A DNA stretch of 64,000 nt from UBA2943 sp946534895. Lineage in GTDB: Bacteria; Bacillota; Clostridia; Christensenellales; Aristaeellaceae. A model generated the notes under the pieces. That model was not told the origin of the DNA and did not search any database. It worked only from the letters and a program-made list of their open reading frames with translations. The stretch covers positions 1 to 64,000 of the forward strand of contig CAMNDE010000003.1 in assembly GCA_946534895.1 (NCBI GenBank), written 5' to 3'. The position numbers and the translations under genes are program-made. Below, one piece after another: positions 25,127-31,857 of the stretch (position 1 is the first letter of the stretch; the number at the start of each line of letters is the position of its first letter).

Positions 25127-25162
25127 ATTCTGTGATTGCCTCCTTCTTATTGATATACTGGG

Positions 25163-25184
25163 GGGCAGACCACGGAATCTGCCC
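25163..25184. promoter_or_regulatory. Hairpin in the leader of the hydrogenase operon
   Basis: GGGCAGA and TCTGCCC pair around an 8-base loop between the promoter and the hndA ribosome site. No T-tract follows, so it is not a plain terminator. An RNA stability element or operator are possible. Confidence 0.45.
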
Positions 25185-25202
25185 GGGATATACCGTTTGA
25201 TA

Positions 25203-25211
25203 ATTATATCA
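25203..25211 (-). promoter_or_regulatory. Extended -10 promoter of the hydrogenase operon
   Basis: TGATATAAT on the minus strand, a perfect -10 with TGn extension, 77 bases upstream of the hndA start. The -35 is poor (CTACAA at 17 bases), which may mean activator control. Confidence 0.6.
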
Positions 25212-25261
25212 CAAAGTGCAATAGATTGTAGTCGGGGAATTAAAAAACTAAGGAATATTTT

Positions 25262-25975
25262 TCAGACTGGCACAGGCGGCGTCAGAAGATAGTCCAGAAA
25301 GGCGCGCACGCTGTTTTCCGGAAGCTGAATGCTGACCTCGGCTTCCAGGATATCCCCGAGATAATGTGCATCGGAGGAGTGCAGCACAACCTTGCCGGCC
25401 TGCGGCGTGTGCGGGCACGGCAGGCCGCGCCAGACTTCCACGGCCGTGAAATTCAGTTCCTCGGGCATGAAGCCGAGGTTTACGAGAAGTCCGTTGGACC
25501 CGCGGTTGATGTGCGCGGGCACGGCGACGCCGCCCGCCTCACGGATGCGCTGCACCCACTGGGCCAGCGTCAGGTCGGTGGCGCCGATGAGCAGGGCGTC
25601 CAGCTCCTGAATGACCTCATCGTCCTCGTTCATGATCAGCTGGTTTCCAAAAAGCGAGGGCTTGTTCTTCTTTTTGGGCAGATGCGCTGTGACCTCCTGA
25701 CCGAAGGCCACGGCGGTGTCCACGTCCGGAAAATAGCCGAGCAGATGCACTTCCTCGCGGGTGGTGATCTCCATGCCGGGAATCAGGGTCAGCCCGTAGG
25801 CGTCGCAGCATGCCTTGGCTGCAGGCAGGTTCAGGCCTGTATTGTGATCGGTCAGGGCAATCATGTTCAGTCCCTTGAGCGCAGCCATGCCGCAGAGATT
25901 GGCGGGCGTCATGTCGTCGCTGCCGCAGGGGGACAGACAGGAGTGCATGTGCAGGTCAGTGAACAGGGTTTCCAT
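25262..25975 (-). CDS. PHP-domain phosphoesterase
   Basis: A 237-residue PHP-family protein. Metal-binding motifs are LHMHSCLSPCG, ALTDHNTG, GMEITTREEVHLLGYF, PAHINRG and HSSDAHYLGD. This is the stand-alone form related to the polymerase PHP domain, with an unknown substrate (nucleotide or phosphate monoester). It ends the five-gene set upstream of hndA, and is 3 bases after the DRTGG-like gene, so translation is coupled. Conserved placement beside hydrogenase genes, as I recall from other clostridia, suggests a linked role. Confidence 0.85.
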   Translation of the reverse strand: METLFTDLHMHSCLSPCGSDDMTPANLCGMAALKGLNMIALTDHNTGLNLPAAKACCDAYGLTLIPGMEITTREEVHLLGYFPDVDTAVAFGQEVTAHLPKKKNKPSLFGNQLIMNEDDEVIQELDALLIGATDLTLAQWVQRIREAGGVAVPAHINRGSNGLLVNLGFMPEELNFTAVEVWRGLPCPHTPQAGKVVLHSSDAHYLGDILEAEVSIQLPENSVRAFLDYLLTPPVPV

Positions 25976-25978
25976 AGA

Positions 25979-26323
25979 TCAGGTCCTGCCGGGAATGCCG
26001 GCGGCGTTGAGCCTGCCGCAGATTTCGTAGGATGTCAGAGGGGAGGAGAGCACAATCATGTCCTCGCTTATGGCCTTGTTCAGGCTTTCCTCTTCCATGT
26101 CGATGCTTTCGGGCAGGATCACGCAGGCCATTTCCGCCAGAACGGCCACGGCCACCACATTCATGTGCGTCTGTACCGTCACCCAGGCCATGCCTTCCTC
26201 ACCGTGGGACATGACCCAGGACAGAAGATCACAGGCATACCCGCAGGTCACTTCACGGCCTGCGTCCAGCCCCGGGGTGAGGCAGCGCGCCTGGATCAGA
26301 TTGGAAAGCTCAGCGACAGTCAT
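25979..26323 (-). CDS. DRTGG-like small protein (second copy)
   Basis: A 114-residue protein similar to the product of 28104-28481. Both begin MT(V/I)A(E/D), contain a short hydrophobic core, and end in LTS/TAF then CG followed by a basic turn, as in DRTGG domains. DRTGG domains occur next to kinase and phosphotransacetylase domains and may bind nucleotides. The ATG at 26323 is 9 bases from AAAGG and gives the same N-terminus as its paralogue. It lies between the H-cluster protein and the PHP gene. Confidence 0.7.
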   Translation of the reverse strand: MTVAELSNLIQARCLTPGLDAGREVTCGYACDLLSWVMSHGEEGMAWVTVQTHMNVVAVAVLAEMACVILPESIDMEEESLNKAISEDMIVLSSPLTSYEICGRLNAAGIPGRT

Positions 26324-26338
26324 TGGGATCATCCTTTC

Positions 26339-27640
26339 TCATTCACGTTTGGTCTGGGCAAGCTCCAGCATCTGCTGGGCCATGACCTGAAGTTTTTCCT
26401 TCATCAGATGGATGCAGTCGTTTTCCGTGCAGTATCCGCGGACAATGTCCTCGGCGAACGCGGCGCAGGTCGGGCTTCCGCAGGAACCGCAGTCATACCC
26501 GGGAAGCTTTTCGATGATCTCGTTCATGCGCATCATCTTGCGCATGGCTTCGGCCATGTTGTCGTCCAGCACCGCCGCGGCATTGGGCCGGAACGGCTCA
26601 TCATTGCGCACGGGATACTTGTTGAGCAGGGCTACGGGCACATCCGTGTCCGGATGCGTGTCCGGCATGGCCTTGACCATTTTGCGCACGGAATTCTTCG
26701 CCACGTAGTTGTTCTCAAAGGTCAGCGGGCCGCCCACGCAGCCGCCGATGCAGGCGTTGCCCTCCAGATACACGAGATCGGACAGCTTGTTGTTTTCCAC
26801 TTCTTCCAGCACGCGGATAACATTGGGAATGCCGTCCACGGAAAGGCTGTTTCCGGGGCATACCGCGTTTGCCTCGCCGTTGGAGGTGGCCCAGCCCACG
26901 CCGTAGCGGGTAGCGGGCACGAAATCCGGATCCCGGAGCATCTCATTGATGTGCGGGAGCAGCAGGCCGTAGAGCTCCATCATGGAAATGGCGCCGTTCA
27001 GCTCGGACTTGTGCTGGCCGAGCGGATTGCGGATGGCGGTCATTTTTGCAGGGCAGGGCGTGATAAAGAAACAGCCCACCTCTTCCGGAGAGACGCCCTT
27101 CATGCGGCAGAACTCGCTGCGGGCCACGGAAGCCGCCACCTCCATGGGCTGGCGGATGTCGATCACATGTTCCAGGAGCTCGGGAAAGCGGACCTGGATC
27201 AGCCGGACCACGGCCGGGCAGGCGGAGGAGATCATGGGTCTTGGCAGACCCGGCTCCCGGAGCTTTTCGCGGATGGCGCGCGTGACGATGTCCGCGCCGC
27301 GTGCCACCTCGAACACATAGTCGAACCCGATGCGGTACAGGGCTTCCAGCACATGGTCCGGGCTGACCAGACCGCGGAACTGACCGTACAGGGAAGGCGC
27401 CGGGAGAGCAATGGAATATTTCCAGTTGTGCACGATATCCAGGGGATCGGTGACCGCGATCTTGGCATGATAATCACAGACACGGATGCATTCACCGCAG
27501 TCAATGCACAGCGTGTCCAGAATATGGGCCCGTCCCCCGCGGACACGGATGGCTTCAGTGGGGCAGTGCTTGAGACAGTTGGTACAGCCCTTGCAGCGCT
27601 GCTTGTCCAGCTGAACGGAATGGTAACGTACAGGTTCCAT
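26339..27640 (-). CDS. Sensory-type [FeFe]-hydrogenase-like H-cluster protein
   Basis: A 433-residue protein. Residues 12-60 carry two 4Fe-4S motifs. The H-cluster-like domain (about 75-345) keeps the four cluster cysteines: Cys141 (SSACPA), Cys196 (TPCPAKM), Cys297 and Cys301 (NACIGGC). Ala140 replaces the usual proton-relay Cys and Asn replaces the L3 Met. A 4Fe-4S domain of the CGSCGSPTC type follows (Cys384, 387, 392 and 404 or 409). This resembles putatively sensory group C/D enzymes more than catalytic ones. There is no PAS domain; output would go through partner proteins. Located between an RsbW-like ATPase and a DRTGG-like protein. Confidence 0.82.
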   Translation of the reverse strand: MEPVRYHSVQLDKQRCKGCTNCLKHCPTEAIRVRGGRAHILDTLCIDCGECIRVCDYHAKIAVTDPLDIVHNWKYSIALPAPSLYGQFRGLVSPDHVLEALYRIGFDYVFEVARGADIVTRAIREKLREPGLPRPMISSACPAVVRLIQVRFPELLEHVIDIRQPMEVAASVARSEFCRMKGVSPEEVGCFFITPCPAKMTAIRNPLGQHKSELNGAISMMELYGLLLPHINEMLRDPDFVPATRYGVGWATSNGEANAVCPGNSLSVDGIPNVIRVLEEVENNKLSDLVYLEGNACIGGCVGGPLTFENNYVAKNSVRKMVKAMPDTHPDTDVPVALLNKYPVRNDEPFRPNAAAVLDDNMAEAMRKMMRMNEIIEKLPGYDCGSCGSPTCAAFAEDIVRGYCTENDCIHLMKEKLQVMAQQMLELAQTKRE

Positions 27641-27669
27641 ACGGTTGTACCTGCCTTTTCTCAGGGAGC

Positions 27670-28104
27670 TCAGCCTGCCGTGGGCAGATCGAATCCCATG
27701 GTGATGGTGGTGCCGGTGCCCATTTCGGACTCAATCGCGAAATGGTCTGCGTTGCGCTTCATGTTCGGCAGGCCCATGCCGGCGCCGAAGCCGAGGGAAC
27801 GCGCTTCCTCATTGGCTGTGGAATAGCCTTCGCGCATGGCCATTTCCAGGTCCGGGATACCAGGCCCCCGGTCCTTGGAGATCAGCTGCACCTGGTCCGG
27901 GAAAACCGACAGGGTCAGGACGCCGCCCAGGGAATGGATGACGAGATTCAGTTCCACTTCATAGGATGCCACGGCCACGCGGCGCAGGACATCTCCGCCG
28001 ACGCCCAGCTGCTTGAGCTTTTTCTTGATGTCGGCACTGGCTTTGCCGGCGCTGGTGTAGTCGGCTGTTTCAACGGGGTAGGCGGTCGTGAACAGCGCTT
28101 CCAT
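27670..28104 (-). CDS. RsbW-like ATPase (anti-sigma factor/serine kinase type)
   Basis: A 144-residue ATPase of the anti-sigma regulatory factor family. It has the N box (VASYEVELNLVIHS), G1 (KDRGPGIPDL) and G2 (GFGAGMGLPNMKR), then GTGTTITMGF. Such proteins phosphorylate an anti-anti-sigma partner or bind a sigma factor; no STAS protein or sigma gene lies nearby, so the target is unknown. Its ATG overlaps the DRTGG-like stop (TGATG), and the H-cluster gene starts 29 bases after its own stop. ATP binding looks intact. Confidence 0.85.
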   Translation of the reverse strand: MEALFTTAYPVETADYTSAGKASADIKKKLKQLGVGGDVLRRVAVASYEVELNLVIHSLGGVLTLSVFPDQVQLISKDRGPGIPDLEMAMREGYSTANEEARSLGFGAGMGLPNMKRNADHFAIESEMGTGTTITMGFDLPTAG

Positions 28105-28481
28105 CACGAATCATCCTCCGAATTCCATTCTACCGGGACAGGCACGCCTCTGAGGCCTTCGGCATAGAGCATGCCGCAGGCGGAGAAGGCGGTCAGCTTG
28201 GTGGTGATGACCACCAGCCCCTGCTCGTCGGCGCTTTCCAGAATGTCATCCGTCGGCACCTTGCCGCGGACGAAGACCAGACATTTGAGGTCCAGCATTT
28301 CACTGGTTCTCACCACGTGGGGGTTGGTCAGGCCGGTGATGAGCACGGTCTTCTCGTCCACAAAGGCGAGCACGTCGCTCATCAGGTCGGAACAGCAGGC
28401 GGTGTAGACAGGGGTGTCAAGTTTGTCTTCTCCGAGCAGCACGCGGGCGCTCAGAATCCGTACCATGTCGGCAATGGTCAC
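28104..28481 (-). CDS. DRTGG-like small protein (first copy)
   Basis: A 125-residue protein, paralogue of 25979-26323. I chose the GTG at 28481 (MTIADMVRIL) because GAGG is 8 bases upstream and because the paralogue starts the same way; a GTG at 28490 is inside the ribosome site. It has KCLVFVRGKVPTDDIL followed by VVITTKLTAFSACGML, typical of DRTGG domains. It is the first gene of the regulatory-looking set, overlapping the RsbW-like gene. Confidence 0.7.
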   Translation of the reverse strand: MTIADMVRILSARVLLGEDKLDTPVYTACCSDLMSDVLAFVDEKTVLITGLTNPHVVRTSEMLDLKCLVFVRGKVPTDDILESADEQGLVVITTKLTAFSACGMLYAEGLRGVPVPVEWNSEDDS

Positions 28482-28597
28482 AGGTATCACCTCATTAAAA
28501 ATTGAACATAGGATGTTAGCAAACAGTCAGACTTATCCACATGTTATCTTATCAGTCAGCAAAGAAGTTTGTCAATGCGAAAAAGGGCGGAAAAGCA

Positions 28598-28632
28598 TGA
28601 AGAAAGAACGCTCCGGAGCGTGTCCGGAGCGT
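28598..28632 (-). terminator. Terminator of nanE-nanK
   Basis: A 10-base perfect stem (ACGCTCCGGA and complement) with a short loop, followed on the minus strand by TCTTTCTT, 12 bases after the ROK stop. Confidence 0.75.
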
Positions 28633-28643
28633 CGGGGAAACGA

Positions 28644-29549
28644 TTATGCGGATGTGCCGGCGCAGGTCTCGTCCAGAAAAAACTTCAGGGCTCCGGCAAG
28701 CCCGGCATCATTGCCGAGAAGGGCCCTGCGGACCTCAAGATGCTCGGCAAAGCGCGGCATGACGCCGTGCAGGATTTTCTCTTCCAGCGGACGGATCAGC
28801 AGCTTTTCCTGCACGCTGACGCCGCCGCCGATCAGGATGAGTTGCGGGCTGAAGATATGGACAAGCCCCGTAATGCCGGCGGCCACATCATCTGTCCAGG
28901 CATCCAGCGCGCGGAGCATGTCAGGATCCCCGGCGGATGCACGCTCAAACACTTCCCGGCCATTGGATGCGCCGGCGCGCCGGACAAGGGCGGACGTGCT
29001 CGCGTAGTTTTCAAAGCATCCCTGCTTTCCGCAGGTGCACCGAGGTCCGTCCTGGTACAGTGTGAAATGCCCCAGTTCGCCGGCAATGCCCAGCCGGCCC
29101 TGGTACAGTCTGCCGTCCAGAATGATTCCGCCGCCCACGCCGGTGCCCAGGGTGATCATGAGCAGGTCCTGATATCCGCGTCCGGCGCCGAGAAAGTATT
29201 CGCCCAGCGCGGCGGCGTTGGCGTCATTGAGCACGCGCGCGGGAACGCCGAAGGCCTGTTCCAGGCGGCTTCGGATGGGCGTGCCCTCATAGCCCGGAAT
29301 GGCGCCGTTTGTGCCGATGACGGTGCCGGTGCGGGCATCGATCTGGCCGGTGGCGCTGACGGCTATGCCCTCGGGCGGACAGGGACTGGAAGCAAGCGCG
29401 TCCCGGCATGCGGAAATCACGGTATCCATGACCGGGGTCGCATACCCGTCAAAATTCACACTGCGGCTGAAGCGCGCATGGATATTGCCGTCATGGTCCA
29501 TGAGGGCCAGCTTGACTTCGGTTCCGCCGATATCCACGCCGAGAATCAT
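28644..29549 (-). CDS. nanK: ROK-family sugar kinase, probably N-acetylmannosamine kinase
   Basis: A 301-residue ROK kinase. Seen are the ATP loop GVDIGGTEVKLAL, the catalytic Asp in VLNDANAAALGE, TLGTGVGGGI, and the zinc motif CTCGKQGCFENY. ROK members also include glucokinases, so the substrate is inferred from context: it overlaps nanE by four bases (ATGA), and nanE acts on the product of ManNAc kinase. No sialate lyase or transporter gene is in the window. Confidence 0.85.
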   Translation of the reverse strand: MILGVDIGGTEVKLALMDHDGNIHARFSRSVNFDGYATPVMDTVISACRDALASSPCPPEGIAVSATGQIDARTGTVIGTNGAIPGYEGTPIRSRLEQAFGVPARVLNDANAAALGEYFLGAGRGYQDLLMITLGTGVGGGIILDGRLYQGRLGIAGELGHFTLYQDGPRCTCGKQGCFENYASTSALVRRAGASNGREVFERASAGDPDMLRALDAWTDDVAAGITGLVHIFSPQLILIGGGVSVQEKLLIRPLEEKILHGVMPRFAEHLEVRRALLGNDAGLAGALKFFLDETCAGTSA

Positions 29550-30253
29550 GACCTGTGCGCCTCCAGTTCCCGGAAAAAGCGTCCGGCGATTTCCAGAGGC
29601 CGCGTGATGGCGCCGCCCACCACCACGGCCCAGGCGCCGAGGTCCAGCATGCGTACGGCCTGCTCGGGCGTGTGGATGCGGCCTTCCGCGATCACCGGGC
29701 AGGGGAGTGCCTGGACCATCTGACGCACAAGCTCGTAGTTCGGTTCACCGGTGCAGTCCCGGGTCTTCTCCGTATATCCGTTCATGGTGGATCCCACCAG
29801 ATCCGCCCCGGCCTTCCAGGCGGCTTCGGCTTCCTCCAGGGTGGCGCAGTCGGCCATGATAATGATGTTGGGATATTTTTCCTTCACTTTCTTCAGGAAC
29901 TCCGGCGCGGTGAGCCCGTCTCCGCGCGGCGTGTCCGTGCAGTCAATGGAAACAATGTCGCAGAGTGCTTCCATGCATTCATCCACTTCCCGCATGGTCA
30001 TGGTGATGCGGCCGGAATAGCCCGGGTATTCCCGCTTGATCAGTCCGATGACGGGCAGTCCGGTTTCCTCCTTGATGCCCACGATATCCCGGACAGAGCT
30101 GGTGCGGATCATTCGGGCGCCGGCCTGCTTGGCTGCACGGGCCATGAGCGGCATGACGGAACGCTCCGGATCGTACAGCGGTTCGCCGGGCGTGGCCTGG
30201 CACGATACAATAAGACTGCCCTTCATCAGGGCAAAGAGTTCTTCCCTGGTCAT
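29546..30253 (-). CDS. nanE: N-acetylmannosamine-6-phosphate 2-epimerase
   Basis: Converts ManNAc-6-P to GlcNAc-6-P in sialic acid or ManNAc use. The 235-residue TIM barrel has the family marks LIVSCQATPGEPLY, GLIKREYPG, VSIDCTDTPRGDG, IIIMADCATLEEA and VIAEGRIHTPEQA. The ATG at 30253 follows AAGGAGG with 8 bases, so the longer upstream frame is not used. It is the first gene of a two-gene operon with nanK. Confidence 0.95.
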   Translation of the reverse strand: MTREELFALMKGSLIVSCQATPGEPLYDPERSVMPLMARAAKQAGARMIRTSSVRDIVGIKEETGLPVIGLIKREYPGYSGRITMTMREVDECMEALCDIVSIDCTDTPRGDGLTAPEFLKKVKEKYPNIIIMADCATLEEAEAAWKAGADLVGSTMNGYTEKTRDCTGEPNYELVRQMVQALPCPVIAEGRIHTPEQAVRMLDLGAWAVVVGGAITRPLEIAGRFFRELEAHRS

Positions 30254-30323
30254 ATGACGGTGCCTCCTTATGCTGCGGCCGGATGTGTATATGGAAAGGA
30301 CATAAGCGGCCGTCTGTGGAAAA

Positions 30324-30353
30324 ATCATACAGGCAAAGCCTGAAAAAAGTCAA
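30324..30353 (-). promoter_or_regulatory. nanE promoter with palindromic operator in the spacer
   Basis: TTGACT (30348-30353) and TATGAT (30324-30329) are 18 bases apart on the minus strand. The spacer contains a perfect palindrome, CAGGC-AAA-GCCTG (30330-30342), abutting the -10. Binding of a repressor there would block the promoter. Confidence 0.7.
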
Positions 30354-30424
30354 TGGCTGAAGGCGCGTTCTGCGGACTGAGCGCGCCCGCGGACGGAAAA
30401 AATGCCAAATGCCGCGCTGGTGCA

Positions 30425-30452
30425 TTGACAAATGTGCAGAATGTGGTAGAAT
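30425..30452 (+). promoter_or_regulatory. Promoter of the tRNA-Ser pair
   Basis: TTGACA (30425-30430) and TAGAAT (30447-30452), spacer 16 bases, 18 bases upstream of the first tRNA. Confidence 0.75.
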
Positions 30453-30470
30453 GACTCGGCTGGTTCACTT

Positions 30471-30559
30471 GGAGAGATGGCCGAGCGGTTGAAGGCGCTG
30501 GTCTTGAAAACCAGTGATGCCGAAAGGCACCGGGGGTTCGAATCCCTCTCTCTCCGCCA
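30471..30559 (+). tRNA. tRNA-Ser (anticodon TGA)
   Basis: Acceptor GGAGAGA pairs with TCTCTCC; anticodon stem CTGGT/ACCAG encloses CTTGAAA, giving anticodon TGA. A long variable arm, as in serine tRNAs, and GGTTCGAATCC in the T arm are present. The CCA end is encoded. Confidence 0.96.
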
Positions 30560-30576
30560 GCTTTTTACAGGCCTAT

Positions 30577-30664
30577 GGAGAAGTACCCAAGTGGCCGAAG
30601 GGGCTCCCCTGCTAAGGGAGTAGGCCGGGTAACCGGCGCCCGGGTTCAAATCCCGGCTTCTCCG
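30577..30664 (+). tRNA. tRNA-Ser (anticodon GCT)
   Basis: Acceptor GGAGAAG pairs with CTTCTCC; anticodon stem CTCCC/GGGAG encloses CTGCTAA, giving GCT. Long variable arm and GGTTCAAATCC T loop. CCA is not encoded in full. It follows the first tRNA by 17 bases. Confidence 0.95.
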
Positions 30665-30668
30665 CACG

Positions 30669-30702
30669 AAACTCTGAAGATGAAAGTTTTCAGAGTTTTT
30701 TT
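30669..30702 (+). terminator. Terminator of the tRNA operon
   Basis: AAACTCTGAA and TTCAGAGTTT form a 10-base stem followed by a run of seven T and a T-rich tail. Confidence 0.85.
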
Positions 30703-30827
30703 GGTTTTTGAGTCATTCACAGGCGGCTGTGTCGCCGGGGTCAGGGGGTCAGCAGAAACACGTGCCGTCCGCCGCGCTTCATGTCCGGTCCGGACATGGG
30801 AAGAGGTTTCACAGGGAGGGTGTTTTC

Positions 30828-31778
30828 ATGCTGGACAAGCGGAAAGTCGTGATTATCGGAGCCGGGCACGTGGGTTCCCATGTGGCCATGGCACTGTGCT
30901 TTCAGGGCACATGCGATGAAATCGTACTGATTGACCGGGACAGGGAAAAAGCAGTCAGCAACAGCTATGATGTGGCGGATGCCTGCCTGTTCCTGCCCAG
31001 TACCACATACGTGCGCGCAGGAGATTATGCGGACTGCCGGGATGCGGACGTGATTGTCATTTCCGTGGGCATGCCCAGAAAGCCGGGCCAGACGCGCCTG
31101 GATCTTCTGGATGATTCCATTGTCATGATCAGGGACGTGATCAGTCATCTGCGGGAAGTGCAGGTAAGCGGGATCGTGATCTCCATCACCAACCCCGCCG
31201 ATGTGGTGGGCGACTACCTCCGCAGACATCTGCAGCTCCCCCGGGAACGCTGCTTTTCCACGGGCACATCCCTGGATGCGGCGCGCCTGAGGCGCACGCT
31301 CAGCGAAATGAGCGGTATGGACCGGAAAAGCGTCAGCGCCTGTGCGCTGGGCGAGCACGGGAATTCCTCGATGGTGGCATTTTCCGCTGTCACGCTGGGC
31401 GGCGTCAGCATGCGCCGGCTGAAGGAAGCGGATCCGGATGCGTGCGCGCAGCTGCTCGAGGACGTGATCCTGGAGCGGACCCGGAATATCGGGAACGATA
31501 TCATCAACGGCAAGGGTTCCACGGAGTTCGGGATCGGGGCTGCCTGCGCGGACATGATCCGTGCCATTTTCCATGATGAAAAGCGGGTGATTCCGGCATC
31601 CGTCCGCCTGGAAGGTGAGTACGGCCTGTCCGGTGTGGCCTGCGGCGTTCCCTGCGTGATCGGCCGGGGCGGCATTGAGAAGATCGTGGAGCTCCCGCTG
31701 GATGCGGAGGAAAGGAAACTGCTTGCCCGCAGCTGCGATGTCATCCGTCAGTATTCGGAGCGGGCGGAAAGCGTCTGA
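30828..31778 (+). CDS. L-lactate/malate dehydrogenase family protein
   Basis: A 316-residue NAD-dependent 2-hydroxyacid dehydrogenase. The Rossmann loop is VVIIGAGHVGSHVA; the catalytic Arg90, the Asp and Arg in GTSLDAARLRR, and His in GEHGNSS are present. The residue that decides substrate (position 102 in LDH numbering, Gln in lactate and Arg in malate enzymes) is Arg84 here, in GMPRKPGQTR. This points to malate-like or other substrate use, although the overall sequence resembles clostridial lactate dehydrogenases. ATG at 30828 follows AGGGAGGG. No promoter was recognised; a terminator follows. Confidence 0.85.
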   Translation: MLDKRKVVIIGAGHVGSHVAMALCFQGTCDEIVLIDRDREKAVSNSYDVADACLFLPSTTYVRAGDYADCRDADVIVISVGMPRKPGQTRLDLLDDSIVMIRDVISHLREVQVSGIVISITNPADVVGDYLRRHLQLPRERCFSTGTSLDAARLRRTLSEMSGMDRKSVSACALGEHGNSSMVAFSAVTLGGVSMRRLKEADPDACAQLLEDVILERTRNIGNDIINGKGSTEFGIGAACADMIRAIFHDEKRVIPASVRLEGEYGLSGVACGVPCVIGRGGIEKIVELPLDAEERKLLARSCDVIRQYSERAESV

Positions 31779-31784
31779 GAAATG

Positions 31785-31821
31785 AAAAGGTGAAGCGGCC
31801 GGAGGGCTGCTTCACCTTTTT
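31785..31821. terminator. Bidirectional terminator
   Basis: AAAAGGTGAAGC and GCTTCACCTTTT pair as a 12-base perfect stem around a 12-base loop, between the dehydrogenase and convergent aldo/keto reductase genes. Confidence 0.9.
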
Positions 31822-31857
31822 GCGCGCGTAAAACACGCAGGCACGGAAAATGTGCTG

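Noticed and set aside
27670..28104. A sigma-B-type regulon next to the RsbW-like gene
   Set aside because: No STAS antagonist, sigma factor or PP2C phosphatase gene is present around it.
30471..30664. Integration site of a mobile element at the tRNA-Ser pair
   Set aside because: No integrase, no repeat of the tRNA 3' end and no change in gene style is seen nearby; the tRNAs are followed by their own terminator.
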